A DNA stretch of 64,000 nucleotides from Lantana camara (lineage: Eukaryota > Streptophyta > Magnoliopsida > Lamiales > Verbenaceae), in assembly GCA_037501455.1 (NCBI GenBank), contig CM074858.1, positions 100,660,001-100,724,000 of the forward strand, in the 5' to 3' direction. Positions within the stretch are counted from its first letter, which is position 1; the number at the start of each line of letters is the position of its first letter. A program made the position numbers and the translations under genes. Under the pieces are notes generated by a model that was not told where the DNA came from, did no database searches, and saw nothing but the letters and a program-made list of their open reading frames with translations. Of this stretch, positions 1 to 11,818 are shown piece by piece.

Positions 1-1520
1 AACATAACCTAAACCTCACCTTTTCTTGCAAAATACAATAAGGAAGTGTTCTAAGGAGCTTGCTCCCCGTCCACGCCCTCGTGACCTGTGCAAATACGAC
101 GTATATACGTGAGACAAGACCTAAAATGACCAAAATATGACGAACGGTGAAAATGTGTCGAGACGACCACGAAAATGCAATGTGGTATGATAACATGTTG
201 ATTCACATCATATTAGCGCATATTATAGCAATTCGGGGTCAAAGAAGTCGTCGGATCGAGGGGCTAATTTCGTAATTTTATGCAGTGAATTTTACACTGC
301 AAGTCAGGTGGGAACGGCCGTTCCGGTCCCCTTTGAAAAATGGGAACGGTCGTTCCCAAGAGTTCCCCAAAACGTGCCAGCGTTTTTCCCTTTAAAACGC
401 GCCTAACTGGGGAACGGCCCTTCCGGCTCCAAGGCCAAAATGGGAACGGCCGTTCCCGCGGTCGGCCGCATGTTTTTCAGTTTAAAAGAAGGGAACGCCC
501 GTTCCCACTATGCCTTGAGGCTGGGAACGGCCGTTCCCTGTTTCTGCAACTTACAGAAACAGAGCAAAAACAGGGGAAGCTCTCGGCAATGGCTCAACAA
601 AGCAACAAAAATCCATTTTTGAACCCCAAATGCAATAATTTCTGGAAATATGATGCACACACACTTATGGCATAACAATATCACACTTAAACACATAAAA
701 CATGCAATATCAACAAGAATTCATGCTTCATGTTCATGATCAAAACTTGATCATTCAAGTCAAATATCCAAGAATTCAAGCTATAAATGATGCCATAATT
801 CATGTTATGATCATTCAATCAGGTTTTGCACAACTAACAATTCATCTAGCACATCAAGCTCAAACCCTAACCTATACAAACATGATCAAAATTATCCATT
901 CATGCACAACCAACCTTAAAATGGAAAGGAATGAAGAAGATAGATGAAGATGATGATCAATCTCCCAAAACTTGGAAAAATTCTTGAGATTCTTGACAAA
1001 GTAGATGAAATCACTTCTTCCTTTTTCTTCTTGAAGAACCGAGAGAGAGAGCAAATGTGTTTGGCAAATTTTGGATAGAAAAAATGATCAAGGAATGTGC
1101 AAGAAGAGATGATACGTAATTCATCATCCTTGATTTTTGTGACTCATGCTAATTGCCAATAAATCCTCCAAGAATTCAATCTATGCAATTGAGTATATAA
1201 GGTTTTAAAATATGATCAATTAAGTCCCTAAAGGATTGGCAATTAAGTCCCTAGAATTTTAAAGAATATTTAACTAGGGACAATTTGGTAATTTGAAGTA
1301 CTCTCGGTATTGATTTTGTGCAAGAAATATTTTTCGTGTCATGAAATAATATTTTCAATGATATGAAATCAAGTAATTGATATAAATAATGTTTCGTGAA
1401 TTTTATAAAAATATGAATGCCACGTAAGAATATATTATAAATTAAAGAAGTAAAATAAAACCTACGCTCAAACGCACACGTGGCGTGCTTACCTGTTCAT
1501 CCGGAAACCGGGGCGTTACA
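1..1520 (-). mobile_element. Tekay-like gypsy LTR, left part outside window
   Basis: Read on the minus strand, the LTR begins TGTAACGCCCCGG at 1520 and runs left past the window edge. It aligns along its length with the complete solo LTR at 59674-62281 (position 1 corresponds to about 60845), including six palindromes at the same spacing. The DNA right of 1520 is AT-rich and has no polypurine tract, so 1520 is an outer edge: a 5' LTR or a solo LTR. The target duplication would be ATCAA (1521-1525), but the other end is not visible. Confidence 0.85.
310..538. repeat. Six-copy palindrome cluster (GGGAACG-NN-CGTTCCC)
   Basis: Six copies of a 15-17 bp inverted repeat lie at 310-324, 342-357, 410-426, 442-457, 491-506 and 523-538. 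The full form is GGGAACGGCCGTTCCC. The centre varies (GC, GT, CC) while the arms GGGAACG and CGTTCCC are mostly kept. The same six-copy layout recurs in the related LTR at 61153-61378. Open reading frames through this stretch are by-products of the repeat, not genes. Confidence 0.9.
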
Positions 1521-2230
1521 ATCAATTAACTCATTTTTTAAATTTTAAAATTAATAGTTAATATATATATATACACACACAATTATATATAAAAATATAT
1601 TTTTTCAGACTAAATTGTGTCAATTTTCTTAGAAATTTTTAGAATTTTAATTTTTTTATTGTTAAATAGTATTAATTGAGGTTAGTAATAATGTAGATTT
1701 TTTGGTTTTTCCAAAAATTGTATTTTTATGGCTAATCATTCGAATCATGGAAAACTCCCATAAAATATTACTACATTTCCAATTTTAAATTCAAATCTTT
1801 CAAAATAAAAGGGATAATAAGTTGCTTAAACTACTTCGTCAAATTAATGTTGAGTAAAGAAAATTGTCATAAATATTGATATTACATTTCATACGTCTTG
1901 CATGGGCTAATACTGGTGTTTTAGTTTTCTTCTTTAATTCATCTATTTGATATGTTTTTTCATTTTTCTTCGTGACCACTACTTGCTATGAGAGAATCTA
2001 ATGAATTCCAATAACATGTAAGTACTTCTACAACTTTGTAAATAATGATCCGTTTGATTTTTTTTTATTTTTATATATTTTACATATTATGACTATATGT
2101 TTTTTTTTATTCGTTTTATCTTGCACCATCTTTTTTTATTTACTCATTATCAATCAGTATATTTTTTTTAATTGAGTCAAACTTTTTTATGCAATGTTTA
2201 AATTTAAGTGAGTTTTTGTATTTCATACAA

Positions 2231-2412
2231 CTACTGTTCTTTTCGTGAATTATCTCCACTTCAAGTTGTGAATTATCTCCACTTCAAGTTGAGTTGTTAC
2301 TGTTCTTTTCGTGAATTATCTCCACTTCAAACTTCAAGTTGTAAATTATCTCCACTTCAAGTTGAGTTGTTACTGTTCTTTTCGTGAATTATCTCCACTT
2401 CAAGTTGAGTTT
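2231..2412. repeat. Minisatellite, 23-bp unit with 20-bp spacer
   Basis: A unit starting GTGAATTATCTCCACTTCAA occurs at about 2245, 2268, 2311, 2340 (GTAAATT variant) and 2383. Some copies are separated by a second unit, GAGTTGTTACTGTTCTTTTC (2291, 2363). The result is a compound tandem array of about 180 bp. Confidence 0.85.
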
Positions 2413-2476
2413 TAGCAGCAACAGTTATTCTATTTTAAATTTCATTGATTTTTTTATATATATTAATTTTATTTTT

Positions 2477-2499
<23 letters not shown>

Positions 2500-2513
<14 letters not shown>

Positions 2514-2604
2514 AACACACACCCCAAGTGGCTAGAGGGATTTGAACCCGTGTCTTTGCCTTCGAAAAATAACTCTCAAACCACTTGGCCAACCCCCTGT
2601 TGGC
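2500..2604 (-). mobile_element. tRNA-derived SINE copy
   Basis: On the minus strand the sequence reads GCCAACAGGGGGTTGGCCAA, then a box-B-like GGGTTCAAATCCC, then GTGTGTGTTAAAAAA. This is the same short element as at 5854-5994 and 6438-6537. The box A-like and box B-like segments and the terminal A-run indicate a Pol III-type SINE. No target duplication was identified for this copy. Confidence 0.65.
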
Positions 2605-3851
2605 ATATATTTTGTTGTCAAATGTAGTTTTAAAATATATTATGTAATTGTATTAACACGTGAAAAGGAAAGTTGCTAACATCAAAATATTGATTCACAA
2701 TTTTATTTATTATTTATAATTCATTTAATTGTATGATAATAATTATCTTTTGAATTTAGTATTTGATTTTGATTATTTGTTTTGAAGTATTTGTATCTTT
2801 TTGTGTTTATGAATTTACTCATGTTTTTTTAACTTTACAAAAATTGATTCAATACTATTTTTTTCTTTTTTGAAATTTTTTATTCTTTAAAAATTACGTC
2901 ATTGGTCAATAAAATTTTCATAATATTTAATATTTTGAAGATCTTAATTATTTACCAAGTCACATTAATTAACATATCAATCTCATAAATTTAAGAAAGT
3001 CCAACTGCCAATATTTTATTTTTGTCAAGTAATTAATTGATTCTACATAATAAAAAAATATTCAAATATAAATATTTTAATTAATTGATTGATCCAATAA
3101 TTAAAAATAAATTTAATTTATTTTGAATTAATTAAGGGAATTAGATTTTTTAAAACTTATTCTCAACAAATATATGTGCACAATATAACGAAATCTTGAT
3201 ATAAATCAAGCCATCAAGGAAATTCAATTGAAGAAGAAAGCAAGGTTGGCTTCATTATTGCAATCGTAATTTCCCTTTAATTATTTTATTTTGTACTTAT
3301 AATTTATTAATATATGTCTTTTCTTTTTTTTTTCAAATTATTATTATTATTATTAGTCAAAGATCGTCAAGACTTATTCACAAATATACATTGCTACTTC
3401 GTTTTGGCATATTCACTCACTAAATTTTAATTACATCAATTTTGACATAAACATTAAATATTTCGACTCTCTACAATTTTTGAGTTTTATAGTTTTCATC
3501 AACAGTGATAATGGTTTACACATTGCAGCCTTTTTTTATTCATATATTGTTTATATATTATTTTTGTGTTTTAATTTTACTTTCTTTTTATTACAAATTT
3601 TCAAGGATAAAAAGGATCGTTTATGTATTATTCTATCGTATACATCTTACGAACTAAGACGTCATGTTCTTTTCTTCCACCTTCACAATATACTTGTATT
3701 CTAAATTTTTGTTACATTTATTTGTTACTAATTTATAATTTTTTCATTCATTCTTTTATAGATAAAATATCTTCTTTTGAAGATTTTGTTCAAGTATCGA
3801 TTCTTAAAAAGTAATTTTATACATATTTATGTTCAATGATAATTATGTATT

Positions 3852-3857
<6 letters not shown>

Positions 3858-3911
<54 letters not shown>
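3858..3911. repeat. (TA)n microsatellite
   Basis: An uninterrupted alternating TA run of about 54 bp. Confidence 0.95.
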
Positions 3912-3915
<4 letters not shown>

Positions 3916-4024
3916 ATTAGAAAATTTTTCTCCATTTTTTGATATTGATTGTGAGAAGGTAATATTATACATATCTTCGTTCAATAATAATTTATAAATT
4001 GTATATATATTCTTTTGGTATTAG

Positions 4025-4201
<177 letters not shown>

Positions 4202-5244
4202 TAATGTTGTTGTTCTTTTTTTTTTTTTTTTTCTTTCATAATGTTGGCAGTTTAATTTGTTTATTTGGGTCATATGATGTATAAAAAATTCCAACTTTAA
4301 AAATAATACAAACAATATATAATAAATCATTAAAAGTTATTTAAATATTCCTTAAAGATAATTTTATTTGTTAATATATGGACATATAAATTTATTTGTA
4401 TAGTTTTATAATTTTAATTATATATCTTGCAAATTTGAATTATAGAAAGTACTGTATAAAATCGGTTAATAAATTTTAAAATAATTTGAATCATTTTTTC
4501 TTTTAAAAACTTATACCTTCAATTGGGATTCGAACCTCCACCCATTTTTTTTTTTTAAACTTAGAAAACGTGAACCTCCGCCTTATTTTTGGCTTTAGCA
4601 ATTAAGGTCAACATTTTCATAAAATGTAAATACACAAAGTTTTTCGAAATGGTAAAATGAAGTTGACTTATAGTTTATTAAACTCCAAAAAAATTCTTTA
4701 ATATTTAAATTTTATTTAGAGTTTTAATTTGTATATTAAAAGTTATTTCATTAGTTATGTTGTGCTATATGAATTTTTAATATTTTTGGATTTTATACTT
4801 TTGATATAACATGTATATTTTATAATATGATAATTTATTATTTTTTATAAAATAAAATCCACATCACTTATGTGATATTTTTTAATATTGAATATGAAGT
4901 TTTTTTAAGAAAAATAGAATTATAAATTTGTATTTCTAAAAAAAAAAAAAAACTATTTACATAAATTTTTTAGGTCTAAAACTCTGGTAAAAATTTAATA
5001 TCACTGGGAGTAAAAGTGAATTATTTGCATTTTGGGACCTTATTTTTCGGGAAAAAAATTAAAAGGATAGAACTTTTTAAAAACTGTAGGACAAAAAAAA
5101 AAAAAAAAAATCGATCCGTGTTTTGTTTATTTTTTTAGGCTTTAACCTAAATGTTTTTTTTAAATTTCTTTATTGTCGTTTTTTTATCATATAAGATCAA
5201 GAAATTTATTTTATATTATTTATACTTAATATTATACACTAAAA

Positions 5245-5271
5245 CCGTGCATAGCACGGGGCACACACTAG
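5245..5271 (+). mobile_element. Helitron-type 3' terminus
   Basis: The sequence shows a short hairpin (CCGTGC-ATA-GCACGG, 5245-5259), then GGCACACACTAG, followed by T. A hairpin some 8-12 bases before a terminal CTAG with T beyond it is the standard Helitron 3' end. The 5' TC terminus could not be placed, so the length is unknown. The WDR5-like fragment lies about 1 kb upstream and may be cargo. Confidence 0.6.
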
Positions 5272-5564
5272 TTTCTTTTAACTTCATAATCTATAGTCAT
5301 TTTCTACCCTTAATTTATTGATGTTGTAATTTGTAAATAATATTATTCGTCATACAAGTTTATAAATTGAATTAGAAAATAAAATTTGATAATTATTCCG
5401 AAAGAAAAAGAAAGTACAATTAGCATTTTATCACTTTTACACATTAAAAAAGTTTCTTATATTGGCAAAAAAAAAAAAAGAAAATCTCTATACGTGATAT
5501 GATAGTCATAACTTTTTCGTCTAATTGATTTTCCTAATAATTAGCGTACCAAAAAATAAAAATA

Positions 5565-5599
<35 letters not shown>

Positions 5600-5853
5600 A
5601 GTGTTACCATTTATTTTATCGTCCGTCTCATTATGAAAATTTTTTAGACAACGACTCTATCAGGAGTAAATCAATCCATTTCTAAATCAACAAGTTCTGA
5701 AATAAAATTAGAAGGTAAATTCGTAGCGTGAATGCAAGTCGATACCGCATTTTTAGTTAATTTATGGACAATCATATTTATACTACTTTTAATAGAACAA
5801 AAACGAACACTAACAAAACACGAACAAATCCTCGTAATCTCAGCTATAATATT

Positions 5854-5994
5854 TTTATTTTTTTTTGTTAACACACGCACACCCAAGTGGGTTTTGAACT
5901 CGAGACCTTACCTTAGAGAATGAATAATCCATTAATCACTTGGACCAATCCCGTTGGCAATTATATTGTGTGATATAGAAAACAATGACCAAGT
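5854..5994 (-). mobile_element. SINE with perfect 20-bp target duplication
   Basis: The exact 20-mer GTAATCTCAGCTATAATATT flanks the insert at 5834-5853 and 5995-6014. On the minus strand the insert holds about 35 bp of leader, then GCCAACGGGATTGGTCCAAG (box A-like), a box B-like GAGTTCAAAACCC, GTGTGCGTGTGTTAAC and an A-rich tail. Long exact duplications and an A-rich tail are the signature of LINE-driven retroposition. The copy appears fairly young because its duplication is unmutated. Confidence 0.85.
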
Positions 5995-6437
5995 GTAATC
6001 TCAGCTATAATATTACCAACTACTAAGAAAGTATCTGAATCTTGGTTGAGTTGATTAGCAAGACTACCATATATGTTAATCTCCGTTCCATATCGTCTAA
6101 ATATCATAATTATATGTATTTGCAGGATTATTATATATGTTAACTCGTTTCATATTGACTAAATAATAGAGAACTCTTATTTCACATTAAGTATTTTTTG
6201 GAATGATACTGAACACAAACTATTTAATATGTTACCAGAGCAATTTATATAATCAATTTAAGTTTCACAATTCGTCTTAACTGTTTTGGTCTTTCGTACA
6301 TGTATTGTGGAGCGTATCAATCCATCCCTACATCTACGAAATAATAAATTACTTATTATCTAATAATATTTGGACAATCTTACTATCTATTCGTACTCAT
6401 AAATTATTATTATTATATTAAGTGAGAGATCTTTAGA

Positions 6438-6537
6438 GCCAACAGGGGTTGGTCAAAGTAGTTAATGAGTTTATTTTCTAGAACAAGGTCTTGGGTTCGA
6501 ACCCGCTTAGGTGTACGTGTATTAAAAAAACAAAAAA
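6438..6537 (+). mobile_element. tRNA-derived SINE copy
   Basis: The plus strand reads GCCAACAGGGGTTGGTCAAA, then CTTGGGTTCGAACCCGC (box B), GTGTACGTGTATT and an A-rich tail. It is the same family as the two minus-strand copies at 2500 and 5854. Confidence 0.7.
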
Positions 6538-6736
6538 GTGAAATACCCTTAGAATAACCGTTTTGGTCTCTTGAACTCTAAAATTATTTTCTTTTTCTAT
6601 ATTTTTTTGTCACTCTCTCAACCTATTATTATAAAATAAATATTAACATAGAATTTTAATTAATATATATTTAAATAATAATAATTTTATTATTTACACA
6701 CGCATAGAGTTTGCGAGTAGTACTAGTTATTATTAT

Positions 6737-7091
6737 TGATGAGGCCCCTATCCAAATTAGGACACGTGGCCAAACTCGCATGTGATAGAATGAGATAAGG
6801 TTACGTGTGACGAGTTGTGTTATGGATCGGAGCTCGCTCTTTTAGACACCATGTACAAAAGGATACTCACATAGTGACGGATATTAGAGATCACTTGGTG
6901 GAATGATAAGAGAGTCTTATGGATATGTCCGAATGGAGTAGAAGAAATTATAGGGAGTTAGTTAAGATGCTAGACAAAGAGATAAACCCTAATAGGACTC
7001 AGAGCCACATAACGAGGAGCTTAGATCAATATGAAAAACAACTAAACACGAGAGAAGAAAATAAGAGAAGGGATTCGACGAATACCCATCG
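6737..7091 (+). mobile_element. Possible short solo LTR, Tat-like ends
   Basis: The insert starts TGATGAGGCC and ends near ACCCATCG, resembling the TGATG...CCATCA ends of the solo LTR at 49908-50646. It sits in a TTATTATTAT tract with candidate duplications ATTAT (6732-6736) and ATTGT (7092-7096), one mismatch apart. It is short for this class and its terminal A is mutated. The short target lies in simple sequence, so this is tentative. Confidence 0.35.
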
Positions 7092-7329
7092 ATTGTTATA
7101 TTATTATTATTATTATTATTTATTTATTTATTTGTAGAATGCAATCACCCATTTTTCTTAGGAAGAGTGGATCACACGTTTGCATGCATGGACAAAATTA
7201 AGTGTGCTACTGCATCTGCACGTGAAAGAGTAACGTGCGGCGTGCCGGTCAGCAAACTGCAAACTGCAAAGAATGGATGTATCTAGGCTTTCAATTTTTA
7301 TATATTTTCTTTTTTTGGGGTTTTTTTTT

Positions 7330-7785
7330 AAATAGTACCCATAAGTTATATATTTTCTTTTTTTGAGGTTTTTTTGAATAATACCCATAAGTTGAAAAAA
7401 TTCTCTTTAACTCTCCACTTTAAAAAAAGTTCTCGTTTGCTCTCCAGATGACATGCCAAATTCCCTTTAACTCCCCATTGTTGTATAAAAACTCAAGATT
7501 CGCGTACCTAAATCCCCAAATCACATAACTAAATCCCCAAATGATGTATTTGCCCCAAATACATCATTTGAGGATTTAGTTACGTGATTTGAGAATTTGG
7601 GTACGCGATTCTTGAGTTTTTATATATGTCAAAAAAAATGGGGAGTAAAAAGGAAGTTTGATTTTCATCTGGGGAGTTCAGAGGAACATTTTTTAAAGTT
7701 GAGAGCAAAGAGGAATTTGAGTTTCCATGTGGGGATTTTTCGGAAATTGTCCGTCTTTTTGTTTCATAAACTAATAACCCCGTTT
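7330..7785. mobile_element. Foldback (MITE-like) element
   Basis: A long imperfect inverted repeat is centred near 7557. The inner arms (about 7485-7550 and 7563-7628) are almost perfectly complementary, joined through ATGATGTATTTG and its complement. The outer arms repeat CTCTCCACTTTAAAAAAAG-type and CTCCAGATGA-type blocks in inverse order out to about 7330 and 7785. No coding frame crosses it meaningfully. Such foldbacks move, if at all, with help from another element's transposase. Confidence 0.75.
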
Positions 7786-8111
7786 TGACTTTATCGTAGG
7801 TTGAAACTAGATGGGCCATATGTAACGCGTATCCATTCATCTACTAAGTTGTTTATATATGTACAAACATTTGGTTCGGATTTCATTTAAAATAGTTATG
7901 AAATCAATTAATTTTTTTAAACAAATAATTATAGTGGTAGAAAATATATCATTTTCTCAATATTAGATATAGATACAATAATATATATAATGATATAATT
8001 ATTTTAAATATGCATATATAAAAAATGGCATTTTTTTTTTACTTTACCATATTTTCATACTAAGCCATCGGTTTCTTTCTAATGCCACGTAAATTCTATG
8101 AAAGTTTTGGA

Positions 8112-8395
8112 TGATATATATAGGGGTTAAACATTATTTTCAACCCAACCTCTGAGATATTTTACATTTTAGTGCCTAACTTTTGAAATATAAGGATTCA
8201 ATACTCAATATTTGAATTTTGTTTAAGTGCTAAATTTCAAATCCGGCCTATCAAGGTACCACACGTGTCATTTTCTTATTGGTTGGATTTGAAATTGGGT
8301 ACTTAAGTGAAACAAAATTCAAAGGTTGGGTATCGAATCTTTAAATTTCAAAAATTAGATACTAAAGTGCAAAACATCTTAAATGTTGGGGGGTG
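8112..8395. mobile_element. Foldback MITE, left part; split by O1
   Basis: The inverted arms TTTTAGTGCCTAACTTTTGA...GATTCAATACTC and their complement meet near 8250. The element begins TATATATAGGGGTTAAAC. The complement of its outermost sequence (ACCCTATATATAG) is found not here but beyond the retrotransposon nest, at about 36657-36669. The 28-kb O1 nest therefore interrupts this MITE close to its right end. Confidence 0.75.
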
Positions 8396-9108
8396 TGACG
8401 CGATATTTTCCGAGAGCACCACGTGTCACCACGTGGCCTAATAACTAAGGAGTGACACGTAAGCAAACGTGCTCCACACGGAGTGACACATCATCGTGAT
8501 ACCCCATCTTAGGGTCGGTCGATCGAACTCGATCACCCATATCCCAGCTGGTCGATGAGCACCCCAGAATGCCAAATCGACCCGATCATGCACTCGAGCT
8601 CTACCCTCTATCATAATGGGACATCCGACCTCAAGTGCACCTCGATCACCTAGCCCATCGACCATTTGAGCCGTACAGCAGGCAGAAGGCACAAAAAGGG
8701 GGTCGAAAACTCTTGAAAGGTACAAGGAAACCAAGCTTAACATAAAGGTGTCGTACAATAACTTTTGTCTCCTAACAAATTGGCCAGAGCATTAAATGCA
8801 CCTCCAGTGCGTGGACAGATGTCACACACATTCCTTGGGCCTATAAATATCCATAGCATTTATGGCATTGGTAAGCAACTTCACTGTTCATTCGACCGTC
8901 TTTAATTCCTCCTCATATCTGAGCAAGTACCTGACTTAAGTGTCGGAGTGTCAAATCTGGGATAAACCCCCATTCCCCAGTTTGGCCCTTAGCTCACGTT
9001 TACTGATTCTTTACAGTTCTACTCAAGAGCCCTCTCTTCTTACAAATTCTAAGCGATTCGAGCTCCCAGAATCGACCGCAACCACTCGACCAATTTCGAG
9101 CGTGATCA
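8396..9108 (+). mobile_element. O1 5' LTR
   Basis: This 713-bp repeat starts TGACGCGATATTTTCCGAG and ends GAGCGTGATCA. It aligns throughout with the 3' LTR at 35934-36639, with scattered substitutions, so the insertion is old enough for divergence to be visible. A TATA-like CCTATAAATATCC lies at about 8839. The downstream block with GACTTAAGTGTCGGAGTGTC is shared with the LTRs at 49908 and 51963. Confidence 0.9.
8838..8850 (+). promoter_or_regulatory. O1 5' LTR TATA box
   Basis: GCCTATAAATATC sits about 260 bp before the LTR end and is repeated at the same place in the 3' LTR (about 36369). Related LTRs have CTATAAATA boxes at about 50460 and 52415. Confidence 0.6.
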
Positions 9109-9476
9109 TTTTGGCGCTGTCCGTGGGAAGGTCTCGAACAGAAAGCCATTTCCATTTAAACCATGAGGATTAGAAGCGGACGAAAGTTAGGCCCTGACAG
9201 CTAAGAACTCAATAACGCTGTGGTGGCAGCGGGAACAAGTACAACCCAACCTCAGGCAGGGGATAGCTCGACGAGGGTACATCCCCAGACGGTTTACTCC
9301 TAGCCTGAGCTCAAAGACTACCTGGCTCGATGCCAGACCGAGGTCGTTGCAACTGCAGCAGAAGGAAGGGCCCCGATTTTTTTGGATTGTCCTCGACCAA
9401 CTGCGATCACCCAGCCGATCGTACAAGCCTAATATGCCTCTGCATATGGGCCCCCCAATGCTTTATGGTTATGGCC
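9109..9476 (+). pseudogene. O1 primer site, leader and start of gag
   Basis: TTTTGGCGCTGTCCGTGGGA follows the LTR directly, matching the TGGCGCCGTCTGTGGGAA primer-binding region usual for this lineage. The first ATG (9163) opens a frame that soon stops, so gag is degenerate. At 9476 the frame is cut by the O2 LTR. The reading ...PPMLYGYG at the cut resumes as PSPWGYPPPSPSYY after 33148. Confidence 0.75.
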
Positions 9477-9968
9477 TGTAACACCCCGACTGTTCGGCCA
9501 TACAGGTACGCCCTAATGAGAGAGTTAGTTGCATGTTTTAATTATTTATTTATGCTCTTATATGTTTATTATATTGTTTAAGTACTTATTTGAATTATAT
9601 GAATTAATTGTTAAGTGTTTTATATGATCTTTAATACGTATTTGCTCGTTGCCCTTGTAACTTGACCCGACGTGCCCGTTTTCGATTCTGATTTTTGTGA
9701 CTACGTGCTATGCATGAAATATGTGATTTATAAATTTGTTTATATGCTCGTTAATTATTTTTGAGTTCATTTGATACGGTTCTTGAACAGTTTTATTTGT
9801 TAAGGGACTCGAGGGCCTAACTCGTTTAGCGCACCTTGGGTTGCGGAAGGCGTAACTTGAGCTCGGGAATTCGGATTCGAATTCCGGAAGTGGTATTAGA
9901 CTTGTAGCAAGATTTGGAAGCTAAAGAACCTAGCCTTGTATTTTTCCAAGCCCACTTGAACCCCCAAA
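9477..9968 (+). mobile_element. O2 LTR, first segment
   Basis: The LTR starts TGTAACACCCCGACTGTTCG inside O1 gag. Candidate target duplications are TGGCC (9472-9476) and TGCCC (33149-33153), one mismatch apart. It carries the GAGCTCGGGAATTCGGATTC block (9859-9885) shared with other long LTRs in the window. It continues after 11818 and ends at 33148. The summed segments are about 2.55 kb, the size of one LTR, so O2 is most simply a solo LTR that later collected insertions, with a deletion at one of their edges. Confidence 0.75.
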
Positions 9969-11818
9969 TTTTGCCCGTACCGTGAACCTCGCGCATGTTT
10001 GCCACCTTTCATGGTTTTAGCCATAACTCGCTCGTTTCTTAACCAAATGATAACTCGTTAATTAATCATCTTTATGATTAAATTATGCCCCGAAGTGTGC
10101 TTGAAATGATATTATTTATAAGGAAATTGATACTTTGTTGTTTTATTATAGGATTGGGACGTGAATACGGAATTGAAGCAAAACTCGGTTGTTTTGAGAA
10201 GAAAATTTATGCATGCGAGAAGAAGCTGGAATTACTGTGTCGCTGACTTGCTGCGTAATTTGCTGAAATTGGGAAGTTATGTTGGAATGCATGCCTGCGC
10301 TAACAATTGGATACATTAGAAGTTCAGTGGGCTGAATTGCGTGAGCAATTCGTGAATTTCATGCATGACATTAATTGAGATGGCCTAATTTGCATACACT
10401 TGGTGGAGTAATTGTTTGGACTTTAATTGTGGGTGGGCTGCGTGGGTGGAATAAGTTAATGGAAACCAAATTGCTTTGATGGGCCGTGAATTTAATTTAA
10501 TTTGGAGAAGCCTAGGTTATGAAATTAGTTATGGGGCCCAGCGCTTGTGATTTTAGGTGGACGAATTGGCCTTGGAATTGTGGGCTGCATTTGTGTTTGG
10601 AATTAAATTGATTAAGCCCAATTTTGGTGTTGAATTGGAGCTGCACATCAGGAACTTGTTCGGGAAAGAGTCCAATATAATGGACAATTAAGAAAGCTAA
10701 TTGGCGGCCCAAACTTGGAAAGCAAGACTTAGAGTCCGAATTTGCTTAGAATTTATATTCCGGCAGTGGGAAGCTTTGGATTGGGGGGGCTATATATTTT
10801 GGCATGGGACAACAGCTTTGGGGGTCACGTAATTTTCTTGGGAGCAGAGTTCGAGCTTGGGCGAAGCAACATCAAGGAGCAGGACTTCATCACGAGTTCT
10901 TCGTTTTAGTTTAATTCTTTCCTTTAGTATTTAGTTTTCTTATGTTAAAGAATTCCTCCGTTATTGTTTTTATGGATTTTAGTAGCTAAACTCTTAATTA
11001 TCTAGCTAGGGATTAAGATTCATTTTTGGATATTGTGAGACCTAAACGTTTTATTCAATTCATGTTTATTTAGGCATTTATCTTATCTCTGTGCTTCGCG
11101 TTTATTGTGATTGATTTATTTAGTGGTAGGGCCCGACTATCTAGATAGATTCAATTGCATATTGCCAATCATGATGCTTGAAGTGTAGTAAAGTTGATTG
11201 ATAAATTGTGGTGAATTAGTGACAGGGTCTTAGCGATAACATTCCTCGTTCACTAAGGGATTTGATAATCTAATTTAAATCTTGCGTGTGTCACGACTTG
11301 GTTAATTAGGGTTGGTGTTTTAATGATTCTTAATGCTGCGAATTCATTAAATCTTGTCGAGTGTCTCTAGGGATTGTGAATTTGTTAGGGAAGATAACTG
11401 TCGAGTGTCTCTAGGTTATCCGACTAATTAAGTAAAAACAAGGTTGAGTCGAGTATCTCTATCAACTATAGCCAATCTGTCTGAATAACTTGAATTTATC
11501 CTTGAGTCAATGATCAATATAACAATTCGAATCGAATATCCCTGGCTAGGTAATTTTTCCCTCTGATTGATTTAATCCTACGTGATTTTGCTTGATAGTT
11601 TTAATTAGTTTTTAATTCTTGTTATTTTATTTTAGTTGCATACTTTAGTTTTAAATACTCAAAACCCCCATTTTTTAATTGTTGCTTTTCGTGAATTCCT
11701 TGCGATTGTGAGAAATAAGTCAACCAGTCTCTGTGGATCGACCCTGTTTGCACTATACTCTGTGTTTAGTTGTCGAATAGGATTTTCTATTTATTTTTTA
11801 CGGATTCGACACCTGTCA
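9969..11818 (+). mobile_element. LTR-like insertion inside O2
   Basis: About 1.85 kb is unrelated to the surrounding LTR and is flanked by CCAAA(T) at 9964-9969 and 11819-11824. The right part has text typical of plant LTR ends (ACTCAAAACCCCCATTTTTT, then GTGGATCGACCCTG and GGATTCGACACCTGTCA). Repeated GTCGAGTGTCTCTAGG-type units lie at about 11356-11460. The left end (TTTTGCCCGTACCG) does not start with TG, so either the boundary is off by a few bases or the ends are unusual. No coding frame is recognised. Confidence 0.55.

Noticed and set aside
340..696. Overlapping reading frames rich in GNGRS and ERPFP phrases (also at 15507-15867, 29613-29988, 61123-61523)
   Set aside because: They arise because the palindromes are open on both strands; they lie within LTRs and have no protein-family match.
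6919..7137. A small gene beginning MDMSEWSRRNYREL
   Set aside because: It runs into a (TAT)n microsatellite translated as a tyrosine run and lies in a probable LTR remnant.
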